A stretch of DNA of 28,950 bases from UBA1822 sp963615055 (GCA_963615055.1 CAVEFO010000023.1:1-28950); one strand, 5' to 3'. Counted from the first letter of the stretch, positions 1 to 8,313 are shown. Translations and numbers: made by a program. Notes: generated by a model not told the origin, from the sequence alone.

Positions 1-1378
1 CATACACCGTGCCGCCCGTCACAAGACCGGTATTCCCCGCTTCGACCTTCCCGTCCTTTTGTACGGCCAAGCCGTTAGCATCTACCGTCAGACCTCCGTT
101 TGTGGCCACTTTGACGGCAAGTCCGTTTTCACCTGCCGAAAGGCCGCCATTGTCAGCCACTTTTGCGGAAATCGTAGTGTCCGTAATATCAATTCCGTTC
201 CCGGCCGTATACGTCGTACCGCCAGAGCCGCCACCCGTGATCGTAGTCGTATACGACGTACCTTCCGTATTTGTGGAAAGTGTGAGAATCCCGGTAGTGG
301 AATCATAGGAAATGCCTTTGATCAATTGATCCCAAGTCGCCGCTTCATTCGCTGCCGCTCCTTTAGCCACATTTGTGAGTTTAGCAAAAGAATCAGAATC
401 ATATTTTTTAGCCACATAGGTCTCGTTCTCTACCGTTATATACTGGTCCTCCTTCTTATGCCCAAAGGAAACAGTATTTTCCGTATTGGCCACGGCTTCA
501 TATCCGATCGCCACCGCATTCTTCTGCTGCGCTTCAGCCTTATTACCGATGGCAATACTGTTATCGGTCTCGTTATACGTCCAAGAGCCGGCACCGAGAG
601 CCAAGGATGCTTCACCCAGCGCATGACTGGACGTCCCCAAAGCCGTCGAAGAATTCCCGGTCGCCTGGCTCAAAGCACCAAGAACGACTGCCCCATTTTC
701 CGCCGCCAAGCTACCGTAGCCCACCGCAATGGCAGAAATACCCTGTGCATTGCTGGCCGCGCCCAAAGCCAGTGCCGCGATTCCGCTTGCCGCACTGCCA
801 TAACCGAGTGCGGAAGCAAACTGAGCCGACGCCGTACTACGAGAACCGATCCCCGTCGCGCCCGCCGCATATGTAATCTCCGTTTCCGAGGTTTGCACAC
901 CCGTCGACACCCCGTACCCGATGGCCACGGTTTCCTCACCGCCGACTTCCATATGCTGGCCGATTCCGATAGCGGAATCCCCGGACACGGTCACATAGTG
1001 TCCAATCGCAACTCCTTTACGCCCGGTCGAAGTCGTCTCCGCCGAATAGCCGATAGCGGTGGAATAATTCCCATATGCTTTGGCCCACGCCCCGATGGCA
1101 ATCGTCCCGCCCTTTTCATCACCGAGTGCAGCTTGCTCTGTTGTCGGGTCCGTCCCGCTGGCTGCTGCGCCATACCCTACCGCAATAGAATCCTTCTCGG
1201 TCGCTCTTGCGTGGTCGCCGATAGCCGTCGAAGAGTCCCCCGTCGCTGACGCAGTCCCGGCAGATCCGGTCCCGCTCAAAGCCGTCGCTGCCTCCGCGCC
1301 CTGCGGAAACGCAAGCGTCCCCAATGCCAAGACGACGGCCGCCGACAAAATTCCCAATTTCTTTGTTCTCTGTCCCAT
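1..1378 (-). CDS. YadA-like trimeric autotransporter adhesin, N-terminal part (runs off the left edge)
   Basis: An open frame reads leftward from the ATG at 1376-1378 through 459 codons without a stop and leaves the window. Residues 1-30 are a Sec signal peptide: basic MGQRTKK, a hydrophobic stretch, then AEA as cleavage site. Residues about 45-300 are a YadA-type head of roughly 14-residue degenerate repeats with cores such as STAIG, SIAVG, VAIG and ALG. Residues about 302-352 form a neck (NTVSFGHK, then LTNVAKGAAANEAATWDQL). After it come stalk-like repeats (NGGLSAGENGLAV, NGGLTVDANGLAV) and GLVTGGTVY. The family is a surface-exposed homotrimer anchored by a C-terminal beta barrel, which is not in the window. 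AAAGGAG lies 8 bases before the start. The head is clear; the ligand cannot be predicted. Its promoter (1474-1504) has a variable-type G tract. Confidence 0.93.
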   Translation of the reverse strand, partial: MGQRTKKLGILSAAVVLALGTLAFPQGAEAATALSGTGSAGTASATGDSSTAIGDHARATEKDSIAVGYGAAASGTDPTTEQAALGDEKGGTIAIGAWAKAYGNYSTAIGYSAETTSTGRKGVAIGHYVTVSGDSAIGIGQHMEVGGEETVAIGYGVSTGVQTSETEITYAAGATGIGSRSTASAQFASALGYGSAASGIAALALGAASNAQGISAIAVGYGSLAAENGAVVLGALSQATGNSSTALGTSSHALGEASLALGAGSWTYNETDNSIAIGNKAEAQQKNAVAIGYEAVANTENTVSFGHKKEDQYITVENETYVAKKYDSDSFAKLTNVAKGAAANEAATWDQLIKGISYDSTTGILTLSTNTEGTSYTTTITGGGSGGTTYTAGNGIDITDTTISAKVADNGGLSAGENGLAVKVATNGGLTVDANGLAVQKDGKVEAGNTGLVTGGTVY

Positions 1379-1473
1379 AGCACTTCTCCTTTACGCCGAA
1401 AACAGATATGAAAATAAGTATCCGATCCAAGCGGCATCGCCCCAAAGCGTCCGCTCCGAATCCGTTAATGATG

Positions 1474-1504
1474 ATTCTACCACCCCCCCCCTGCTGTTTG
1501 TCAA
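1474..1504 (-). promoter_or_regulatory. Adhesin promoter with a G9 tract in its spacer
   Basis: Read on the minus strand, a perfect -35 box TTGACA (1499-1504) and a -10 box TAGAAT (1474-1479) are separated by 19 bp. That spacer contains nine consecutive G (C on the plus strand, 1483-1491). The predicted transcript starts near 1467 and has a leader of about 90 bases. The boxes and the homopolymer are directly visible. Control of expression by tract length is inferred from the arrangement. Confidence 0.8.
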
Positions 1505-1651
1505 GCCCTCCATCCGTATTTTTTCGCTTTTTCGTTATTGAAGTTTTTTATATGGGTTATAAAAGACCGAACTGACGTAAAATACAGAACCTATCGTTCC
1601 GGTATTCTCCGCTTTTATCATCAAGCGAAATCAAACTCAAACTCAAATCCG

Positions 1652-1681
1652 CAAAAAAAGCACTCCCGCAAAGGAGTGCTT
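1652..1681 (-). terminator. Rho-independent terminator of greA-lysS
   Basis: A perfect 9-bp stem (1658-1666 with 1673-1681) with a 6-base loop is followed on the minus strand by a run of seven T (1653-1659). It begins 14 bp past the lysS stop codon and separates lysS from the adhesin. Confidence 0.92.
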
Positions 1682-1694
1682 CCGTTTTGTTTCC

Positions 1695-3620
1695 TCAGTA
1701 CAATTTCGCGCCGGCGGGAATGTGGCGATCCACCATGAGGAGATGGAGTTTCTCTTCGCCTTCCTCTTCGTGAATGGCGGAGAGGAGCATCCCGCAGGAA
1801 TCGATGCCCATCATTTTGCGCGGCGGCAAATTGACGATGGCAATCAATGTCTTGCCGACGAGTTCTTCCGGTTCGTAAAACGCGTGAATGCCGGACAAAA
1901 TAATGCGGTCGGTGCCGGTGCCGTCGTCCAGCGTGAATTGCAGGAGTTTCTTGCTCTTCGGCACGGCTTCGCACGCTTTGACTTTCACGGCACGGAAATC
2001 GGATTTCGAGAACGTTTCAAAATCAACGAAATCGGAAAAGAGCGGCTCGATTTTCACTTTGGAGAAATCAATCGGCGTATCGTCTTCTTCCTTCGTTTCC
2101 GCTTTCGGCGCGTCGCCTTCCGCGAATTCCGGTTTCATGGCCGGGAACAAAAGGACGTCGCGGATGCTGGCGGAATTGGTCATCAGCATGAAAAGGCGGT
2201 CGAGCCCGATGCCGAGTCCGCCCGTCGGCGGCATGCCGTATTCCAGCGCAAAAAGAAACGGCTCGTCAATCGGATGCGCTTCGTCGTCGCCGTGCTTGCG
2301 GCTTTCGACTTGCATTTCAAAACGCGCCCGCTGATCGATGGGGTCATTCAATTCGGAGAACCCATTCGCAAGCTCGCGCCCGTAAATGTAGGATTCAAAG
2401 CGGATCGTGTAGCGCGGGTCGGTGGGATCGGACTTGGAGAGCGGCGAGACTTCCGTCGGATGACGCGTGATGTGCACGGGCTGAATCAAATGTTCTTCCG
2501 CATATTCATCGAAACATTCCGCCAAAATCTTTCCGATCCCGTCATATTCGGAGTATTGGACATTCAGACGGTCGGCGATGGCACGCGCGTCCTTGATATC
2601 CGTGCAGGCGTCGAAATCTTCGCCCGTGTATTTCTTCACGGCTTCGGCCATCGTGAGGCGCGGCCACGGCGCTTTCACATCAATTTCCGTATCTTCATAC
2701 ACAAATTTCGTCGTGCCGTACACGGCGAGGGCGCACGCTTCGACGATTTGCTCCGTCTGCTCGATCACGTCCTCGATGTCCCCATACGCTTGGTACGTCT
2801 CAATCGAGGTAAATTCCGGATTGTGGCGCGTGTCCATGCCTTCATTTCTGAAATTTCTCGTAATCTCAAAAATGCGCTCAAAACCGCCGACCAAGAGCCG
2901 TTTCAAATAGAGTTCCGGCGCGATGCGGAGATACATCGTCATATCGAGCGCATTGAAATGCGTCGTAAATGGCTTCGCGTTCGCCCCGCCGTACAGCGGC
3001 TGCAGCACCGGCGTTTCCACTTCCAGAAACCCGTGATCCGTGTACCATTTCCGAATGGCCGCCATCATTTTCGCGCGTTTCACAAATGTCCCGCGCACTT
3101 CCGGATTCATGATGAGATCCAGCGCACGGTGGCGGTAGCGCTGCTCTTTATCCGTCAGCCCGTGCCATTTTTCCGGCAAGACGCGGAGCGATTTTGAGAG
3201 CATGGTGAAATGGGAAACGCGGACGGTGAGCTCGCCCGTATTCGTGACAAAGACGGTCCCTTCCACGCCCAAAATATCACCGATGTCCACCAATTTGAAA
3301 AGCGCCCAATCCGCCTCGGAGAGTTCATCCTTGCGGAAATAAAGCTGCAAGTCGCCTTCCTGATCGCGGAGCACGCAAAAAGCGGCCTTCCCTTGCCCGC
3401 GGCGAATCATAATGCGCCCGGCCAGACGAACGGTCGTCTCCGTCCCCGTCAAAGTTTCCGCTTCTTTTTTGATATCCGTCGTGTGATGCGTCACGGGGAA
3501 ACGCGCGCCGTAGGGCTCAATGCCCAGCTCGCGGATTTTCGCCAATTTTTCGCGGCGAATCAGCATCTGGTCATTCATTTTTTGCCACGGATTTTCTTCG
3601 TTTCTGATTTCTTCCGACAT
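1695..3620 (-). CDS. lysS: Lysyl-tRNA synthetase, class II, with fused C-terminal tRNA-binding domain
   Basis: The enzyme charges tRNA-Lys with lysine in the cytoplasm. The first ~500 residues are a normal class II LysRS: an N-terminal OB-fold anticodon-binding domain, motif 2 FRNEGMDTRHNPEFTSIE, and motif 3 GLGIGLDRLFML near the end of the core, closing with LLFPAMKP. An acidic, charged linker follows. Residues about 530-641 are a second OB-fold of the Trbp111/EMAP-II type, recognisable from FSKSDFRAVKVKACEAVPKS, IILSGIHAFY, EELVGKTLIAIVNLPPRKMM and a VDRHIPAGAKL ending. Usual bacterial LysRS is about 490-510 residues, so 641 reflects this appended domain. GGAGG lies 5 bases before the ATG. 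The gene starts 12 bp after greA and shares its promoter. Confidence 0.97.
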   Translation of the reverse strand: MSEEIRNEENPWQKMNDQMLIRREKLAKIRELGIEPYGARFPVTHHTTDIKKEAETLTGTETTVRLAGRIMIRRGQGKAAFCVLRDQEGDLQLYFRKDELSEADWALFKLVDIGDILGVEGTVFVTNTGELTVRVSHFTMLSKSLRVLPEKWHGLTDKEQRYRHRALDLIMNPEVRGTFVKRAKMMAAIRKWYTDHGFLEVETPVLQPLYGGANAKPFTTHFNALDMTMYLRIAPELYLKRLLVGGFERIFEITRNFRNEGMDTRHNPEFTSIETYQAYGDIEDVIEQTEQIVEACALAVYGTTKFVYEDTEIDVKAPWPRLTMAEAVKKYTGEDFDACTDIKDARAIADRLNVQYSEYDGIGKILAECFDEYAEEHLIQPVHITRHPTEVSPLSKSDPTDPRYTIRFESYIYGRELANGFSELNDPIDQRARFEMQVESRKHGDDEAHPIDEPFLFALEYGMPPTGGLGIGLDRLFMLMTNSASIRDVLLFPAMKPEFAEGDAPKAETKEEDDTPIDFSKVKIEPLFSDFVDFETFSKSDFRAVKVKACEAVPKSKKLLQFTLDDGTGTDRIILSGIHAFYEPEELVGKTLIAIVNLPPRKMMGIDSCGMLLSAIHEEEGEEKLHLLMVDRHIPAGAKLY

Positions 3621-3632
3621 AGATTCCTCCGA

Positions 3633-4103
3633 TCAATGAATGGCCAAAACTTTATACTTCAAAATGCCCGCCGGCGCATTGACCTCCGCCGTATCGCCCT
3701 TTTTAGCGCCGATGAGCGCGCGGCCGACCGGCGATTCATTGGAAATTTTCCCTTCAAACGGATCCGCTTCCGAACTGCCGACAATCGTCACTTCCTGCAC
3801 TTCGCCCGTTTCCAAATCTTTGATCTCGACGCGCGACGCCATCATGACATGATCGCTCTTGCCCGCTTCAATGATGACGGCCGTGCGAATTTTTGCTTCC
3901 AACTCGAGAATTTTCCCTTCCGTGAAAGCCTGCTCGTTTTTCGCATCGACATATTCGGAATTTTCGGAAAGGTCGCCCATCGCGATGGCTTCTTTCAGAC
4001 GCTGCGCGACTTCGAGCCGTTTCGTCCCTTTGAGATAGGCCAATTCCTCCTGCATTTTATCAAAATATTCCTGTGTGACGTAGGTCTGCTGCACTTCCGC
4101 CAT
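3633..4103 (-). CDS. greA: Transcription elongation factor GreA
   Basis: GreA rescues backtracked RNA polymerase by stimulating transcript cleavage. The 156-residue product has the family's normal length. It has an N-terminal coiled coil carrying the acidic tip (MGDLSENSEYVDAKNEQ), followed by the C-terminal FKBP-like domain (DPFEGKISNESPVGRALIGA, then KKGD). The ATG at 4103 was chosen because AAGGAGA lies just upstream. A TTG eight codons earlier would remove that spacing and extend past the normal N-terminus. It is first in a greA-lysS operon driven by the promoter at 4172-4200. Confidence 0.97.
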   Translation of the reverse strand: MAEVQQTYVTQEYFDKMQEELAYLKGTKRLEVAQRLKEAIAMGDLSENSEYVDAKNEQAFTEGKILELEAKIRTAVIIEAGKSDHVMMASRVEIKDLETGEVQEVTIVGSSEADPFEGKISNESPVGRALIGAKKGDTAEVNAPAGILKYKVLAIH

Positions 4104-4171
4104 GATCTTCTCTCCTTGTCTCTTCAAAAGTAAGGCGCACCAAAAGAAACGGCGCCCGCCGATAATTTTTA

Positions 4172-4200
4172 ATTATATAGAAACGCCGCCCCCTTGTCAA
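4172..4200 (-). promoter_or_regulatory. Consensus sigma-70-type promoter of greA-lysS
   Basis: On the minus strand TTGACA (4195-4200), a 17-bp spacer and TATAAT (4172-4177) match the consensus exactly. It sits about 70 bp before the greA ATG and directly beyond an intergenic repeat copy. Confidence 0.9.
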
Positions 4201-4203
4201 TTT

Positions 4204-4275
4204 CTCCCGTCTCTATGAGAAACCGACAACTAAGAGCTAACAGCTAATAACTATCATGCGCCTGACAACAAAAGC
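4204..4275 (-). repeat. Mosaic intergenic repeat, copy A
   Basis: Begins immediately after the decarboxylase stop codon. Read on the minus strand it has the end module (AAGCTTTTGT, GTCAGGCGCATGATAG), three heptamer-like units of the TTAGCTA type, then a CATAGAGACGGGAGA module. The same modules occur in the same order at 11452-11527 and in part at the other copies. Confidence 0.65.
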
Positions 4276-6378
4276 TTACTCCTCATCAGACGAGCGCATC
4301 ACATACCCATACGCCCGCAGCCGTCCCGCCTCATCCTTTTGCAGGTGCACCCCTTGGATTTCCGGCGTGAAACCGGGGAAACGCTCCGCCAGCTCCGCCA
4401 GACTTTCAAAATAGGAAACGGCTGTCTTCGTCCAGCGTTCGCCGGGATACACGCATAGGACGCCCGGCGGATACGGAAGCGCGCCTTCGAGCGCAATCCG
4501 CCCCTCCGCTTCCGCTATCTCCGTCAAGACGCCTTCGCCGCGAAGAAACAGCTCCCGCGCCGCTTTCGGATGCAGAGCGATTTCCGGCCGATATTCTTTT
4601 TGAAACAATTTTGTTTGCAGCGACGACAAATTTCTTTCCTTATAAAAATCGTGCATCTCTTGGCAAAGTGTCTTCAAGGTATAGCCGTGATATCTTGCCT
4701 CGCAGGCGCGATCCAATTCGGGCAGCGCTTCGGCAAGCGGGGCGTCCTCATCCGCCAACGTCTCGAAACGGAGGAGCGCTGCCATGAGACGTTTCATTTT
4801 TTCTTCCGTTTCCGCCGGCGTCAGCAAAAATAGAATGTCGTGCAAATCGCTTTTTTCCGGAATGATGCCGTTCTCACGCAAAAATTCCGCCAAGACCGCG
4901 CCGGGGATTCCGAACTCTTCATACGCACCCGTCGCGGCGTCGATTCCCTTCGTCGTGAGCAAGAGTTTCATCGGATCGATCCGGTACTGCCCCTCGTCAT
5001 AGCCGGAAAATCCGTGCCAAGTTTCCTTCGGAGACAGCGACCAATACGCCGGATCTTGCGCCATTTCCTCCGTCTCCCCCTCTTCCCATTTTCGACCGTG
5101 GACGACAGGCGGCACGAAAGGCCGCAGATACCGCAGCCGGGAAAGCATCTCTTTTCGCACGGCAATCGCCTGCCGAAGCGCCGCGCTCCAGAGCATTTCC
5201 CCCGCTTTTCCCTCGTGCATTTTCGCATTGACGGAAAGGGCGGCGAAAAGCGGATAGCAGGGCGACGTGGACGCGTGCAGCATGAAAGCGTCATTCACGC
5301 GGGCGTGCGGCACATAGCGCGCACTCCCCTTGCAATGCGCATCTTTTTTATGAATCTGCGAGACTTGCGAGAAACCGGCCTGCTGCTTGTGCACCGATTG
5401 CGTGACAAAAATGCCGGGATCGTTTGCCGAAAGCGAAAGCCGAAGCGGACTGCCATCCCGCAAAAGCGGCAGAAACGCTTCGTAGCCGACCCAAGCGGAA
5501 TCGAAAAAAATATAATCGCAAAGCGGCCCGATTTTATCGAGTACATACCGCGCGTCATAGAGGCAGCCGTCATACGTGCCGAGCTGGATTGCCGCCAATC
5601 GGATCGGCCGCGCAGCCCTCGCCTTCTCCGGATCGATTTTCGCAATCTCGCCGCGAATGAAATCTTCTTCCAAACAAGCCGCGGGAATGCCGCCGATGGA
5701 GCCGTAGGGATTGCGCGCCGTTTCCAAATAGACCGGCGTCGCCCCCGCCAAAAGAAGCGCCCCCTGCGCCACCGATTTATGATTGTTTCGATCGAAGAGT
5801 ACCAAATCGCCCGGCGTAAGTATCGCGCCCGTGACAACCTTATTGGCCGCCGATGTGCCATTCAAAACGAAATACGTCTTGTCTGCGCCAAAGACACGCG
5901 CCGCATACTGCTGTGCCGAAAGCGCCGGTCCCTCATGAATAAGCAAATCCCCCAGCGCCACGTCCGCATTGCACAAATCCGCGCGAAACAGATTCTCGCC
6001 GAAAAACTCGTAAAACAAACGTCCCGCCGGATGCCGCCGATGAAACGCGCCCCCCTGATGTCCGGGGCAATCAAATTGCGCATTCCCCTGCCCGACATAC
6101 GCACAAAGCTCGCGAAAAAACGGGGGAAGCAATCCGGCCTCATACCGCGCCGCCGCCACTTCGATCCGCCTTGCAAGATCCGCGTCCTCTTCCCCGACCG
6201 AAATCACCGGAATCCCAAACGCCGCCACCGCTTCCGGCCATTCCGTATCCGTCGCCGTGACGACAAGCGCCGCGACGTCCGTAAAATCCGTCTCCGAGAC
6301 GGAAACAACATCTCGTCCGGAGACATGTAGCAAAAACTTCCGAGCCTCAGCCGTGACGGCGATTTTTAATGGTTTCAT
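4276..6378 (-). CDS. PLP-dependent Orn/Lys/Arg decarboxylase (fold type I)
   Basis: The 700-residue length and layout match the bacterial inducible/biosynthetic ornithine, lysine and arginine decarboxylases (E. coli SpeC, CadA and AdiA, about 710-755 residues). There is a short N-terminal wing domain (about 1-85), then the PLP domain with CPGHQGG (104-110), NGTSAANK (173-180) and FDSAWVGYE (292-300), whose Asp contacts the cofactor ring. SVHKQQAGFSQVSQIH contains the Schiff-base lysine at about K331. A C-terminal domain follows. The reaction removes the alpha-carboxyl of a basic amino acid, giving a polyamine or diamine and consuming a proton. Substrate cannot be decided from the sequence alone. 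No partner antiporter lies next to it. The ATG at 6378 is preferred because of AAAGGA upstream; in-frame codons before it lie in repeat DNA. Confidence 0.9.
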   Translation of the reverse strand: MKPLKIAVTAEARKFLLHVSGRDVVSVSETDFTDVAALVVTATDTEWPEAVAAFGIPVISVGEEDADLARRIEVAAARYEAGLLPPFFRELCAYVGQGNAQFDCPGHQGGAFHRRHPAGRLFYEFFGENLFRADLCNADVALGDLLIHEGPALSAQQYAARVFGADKTYFVLNGTSAANKVVTGAILTPGDLVLFDRNNHKSVAQGALLLAGATPVYLETARNPYGSIGGIPAACLEEDFIRGEIAKIDPEKARAARPIRLAAIQLGTYDGCLYDARYVLDKIGPLCDYIFFDSAWVGYEAFLPLLRDGSPLRLSLSANDPGIFVTQSVHKQQAGFSQVSQIHKKDAHCKGSARYVPHARVNDAFMLHASTSPCYPLFAALSVNAKMHEGKAGEMLWSAALRQAIAVRKEMLSRLRYLRPFVPPVVHGRKWEEGETEEMAQDPAYWSLSPKETWHGFSGYDEGQYRIDPMKLLLTTKGIDAATGAYEEFGIPGAVLAEFLRENGIIPEKSDLHDILFLLTPAETEEKMKRLMAALLRFETLADEDAPLAEALPELDRACEARYHGYTLKTLCQEMHDFYKERNLSSLQTKLFQKEYRPEIALHPKAARELFLRGEGVLTEIAEAEGRIALEGALPYPPGVLCVYPGERWTKTAVSYFESLAELAERFPGFTPEIQGVHLQKDEAGRLRAYGYVMRSSDEE

Positions 6379-6420
6379 TTGGATTTCCTTTCGGTCGGTA
6401 CTGCGTAGAAATGGGTATGC

Positions 6421-6714
6421 AAGCTTTTGTGTCAGGCGCAAAATGACCGTTCTCCGTTCTCCGTGAACCGTTGACCGCGCGTGAAAAACGATGTTCGTCA
6501 TGCGTGATGATGAACGGTACGCGGAGAACGGAAGATGAGCCGTCATCCCTTCGGCAAAACAAAAAGCGATACCACAAAATCAGCGGCATCGCTTTAGGCG
6601 TCTATAAAAATGTCACGGCGGCACAATTTCAAGCCCTCTTACGCCTTTACTCCCGTGTGCCGCTCGGTCAACGGATGACGGACGGCGGACATCTTGCGCC
6701 TGTGAACAAAAGCT
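6421..6714. repeat. Mosaic intergenic repeat, copy B: ~294-bp element with imperfect terminal inverted repeats
   Basis: The left end (6421-6445) and the reverse complement of the right end (6690-6714) match at about 21 of 25 positions, sharing AGCTTTTGT and AGGCGCAA and ending in ATG. Just inside each end are degenerate tandem heptamers (CGTTCTC, CGTTCTC, CGTGAAC, CGTTGAC on the left; TCCGTCA, TCCGTTG on the right, read inward). No coding frame of note lies inside. A terminator hairpin lies within (6555-6595). Confidence 0.6.
6555..6595 (-). terminator. Terminator of the zinc-finger/DUF362 unit
   Basis: An 11-bp stem with one mismatch (6563-6573 with 6585-6595) is followed on the minus strand by a T-rich run (TTTTTGTTTTG). 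It lies about 140 bp past the DUF362 stop codon, with repeat sequence in between. Confidence 0.75.
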
Positions 6715-6732
6715 GAGCGCCCTTTTGTTTCC

Positions 6733-7671
6733 TTATTCCGTTTCAATCAATTCGTATTGATCGTTCCCCATCTTCAGCTCCGCCATATACGAAAGTTGGC
6801 GAAGACCGTGACGGGACTCGATCCGTTTCACCAGATCTTCATTCGACGCCGATTGATAGACGAGGTCGACGCTGGCCTGATCGATGGCTAAAAGATCCGT
6901 CGAGGCCAAAATGCCGATGTCGGGAATGGTCGGCTCGGCCGCCGTCAAGCCCGCGCAGTCGCAATCGACGGACATCCGACGGAGGACATTGATGTACACG
7001 ATATGTTTCCCGAAATAATCAATCGTCGCTTTAGCAGACTCTGCCATATTTTCCATGAGAAGCTCTTTCGCCGGCCACGCGCCCCAATCTTCCGGGACGT
7101 TTCCGGGCTCCACGCCGTGCACTTGGCTCTTTCCTATGCGCCCGTCCGCACAGCCAATCGCCAAATTTTTCATCGAGCCGCCGAAGCCGCCCATGGCGTG
7201 TCCTTTGAAATGCGTGAGGACAATCATGGAATCGTAATTCACGATGTGCCCGCCCATGGACACTTCTTTGAAATGATGCCCGCCGCGCACGGGAAGCGAG
7301 ACGGTCCCCTCTTCGTCCATGATATCGACCGGGCAGAAATTCCAACCGTTCACCGCGATGGCTTCGCGATGCTGCGCCGTCGTGTAGCGATCCCCTTCAT
7401 AAAGCGTATTGGTTTCCACAATCGCGCTTTCCGGGACCAGTGCTTGCAGCTCGCGGACCATGTCGCGCGGCAAAATGTTCGGCCCATTTTTCTCGCCGGT
7501 ATGGAGCTTGATGGCGACTTTTCCGTAAATGGCCTCATTGATGAGGCGATACAGCGCGATCAAATGCGGCGCATCGATGTGGCGCGTGAAATAGACTTTC
7601 GCATGTGTCCCGGCGGCGTCTTTCGTGACGCGACGGCTGCCGATGACCGGTGCTTGTGCAAATGTTTCCAT
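6733..7671 (-). CDS. DUF362 (COG2768-type) uncharacterised protein
   Basis: The 312-residue protein resembles the DUF362 family (uncharacterised Fe-S centre proteins). Recognisable stretches are VYFTRHIDA near the N-terminus, VAIKLHTGEKNGPNILP, HFKGHAMGGFGGSMKNLAIG, and VDCDCAGLTAAEPTIPDIGI followed by LLAIDQASVDLV. Family members often carry a ferredoxin module; none is seen here. Cysteines are few and include a CDC pair in the conserved C-terminal part, a possible metal or cluster site. No signal peptide or membrane segment is seen, so it is probably cytoplasmic. The ATG at 7671 is chosen for AGGGAG upstream. It starts 2 bp after the stop of the zinc-finger gene, so the two are almost certainly cotranscribed. 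Function is unknown. Confidence 0.82.
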   Translation of the reverse strand: METFAQAPVIGSRRVTKDAAGTHAKVYFTRHIDAPHLIALYRLINEAIYGKVAIKLHTGEKNGPNILPRDMVRELQALVPESAIVETNTLYEGDRYTTAQHREAIAVNGWNFCPVDIMDEEGTVSLPVRGGHHFKEVSMGGHIVNYDSMIVLTHFKGHAMGGFGGSMKNLAIGCADGRIGKSQVHGVEPGNVPEDWGAWPAKELLMENMAESAKATIDYFGKHIVYINVLRRMSVDCDCAGLTAAEPTIPDIGILASTDLLAIDQASVDLVYQSASNEDLVKRIESRHGLRQLSYMAELKMGNDQYELIETE

Positions 7672-7673
7672 GA

Positions 7674-8273
7674 TTATTCTCCCTTCTCGCTTTTTGTTTT
7701 CCGAAGCTTGATGACCCGAAGCGTATGCCTCTTGCGACACTCGACGCTGCAATACAAACGCCGAGCGTCCGGTTTCCCCTCGACTTCGACATATGTCCCG
7801 CAGCCTTTGCAAGTGAAGCCGGATTTCGTCATGTCCTTCTTTGTCGCCTGCGCCTTCCCGTGTGCTTTTTTATTCATCTTTGCGACATATTTTTGCTGAC
7901 ATTTCTTCGAGCAAAAGATATGCCGCCGGTCGAAGGCGCTCGTCACTTTGACTGTTTTCCCGCAGCCACGGCAGACAAATGTCCGCTCCACGACCAGCGC
8001 TTCCGCTTTCTCCGGATGTTTCCAAAACAATTTTTCACAATATTGCGAGCAAAATTTGAGACGCTTGTCCATGGGATCCGTGACTCTTACCAAATCGCCG
8101 CAACGTCGGCACGTAAATGTCCGAATCACCTCCGCATCCGGATTTTCCGAATGTGTCACTTTGTTGTGACGATTGGCATACCGCCCGCACGCCGGCGAGC
8201 AATATTTTTGCCGTGACATCTTCTTTTGAAACTGTTTCCCGCAAATCGGACATGTTGTTTTTTCCTGCTCCAT
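7674..8273 (-). CDS. Small protein with four tandem C4 zinc-finger modules, function unknown
   Basis: The 199-residue basic protein contains four cysteine quartets: C8/C11/C25/C29, C55/C58/C75/C79, C101/C104/C121/C125 and C155/C158/C175/C179. The last three share exactly the spacing CX2C-X16-CX3C; the first has X13. Each module reads like CRxCGxxVxV, then a basic stretch, then (F/Y)CSxxC, a probable treble-clef or zinc-ribbon fold. Linkers and the C-terminus (RVIKLRKTKSEKGE) are rich in Lys/Arg, which suggests nucleic-acid or ribonucleoprotein binding (inference). No named family is recognised. The ATG at 8273 is chosen because AAGGAGG lies 6 bases upstream; a start six codons earlier would overlap that site. 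First gene of a two-gene unit with DUF362. Confidence 0.85.
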   Translation of the reverse strand: MEQEKTTCPICGKQFQKKMSRQKYCSPACGRYANRHNKVTHSENPDAEVIRTFTCRRCGDLVRVTDPMDKRLKFCSQYCEKLFWKHPEKAEALVVERTFVCRGCGKTVKVTSAFDRRHIFCSKKCQQKYVAKMNKKAHGKAQATKKDMTKSGFTCKGCGTYVEVEGKPDARRLYCSVECRKRHTLRVIKLRKTKSEKGE

Positions 8274-8313
8274 GGATATCCTCCTTTCCAATCCGTATTT
8301 GTTTTACTCCTAT

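Noticed and set aside
59..1249. 396-codon plus-strand open frame opposite the adhesin
   Set aside because: It mirrors the adhesin's repeats, gives an Arg-rich product with no family features, and has no ribosome site. The minus-strand frame has signal peptide, head and neck.
4840..6330. 496-codon plus-strand open frame opposite the decarboxylase
   Set aside because: Shadow frame; the minus strand carries the full PLP-enzyme motif set.
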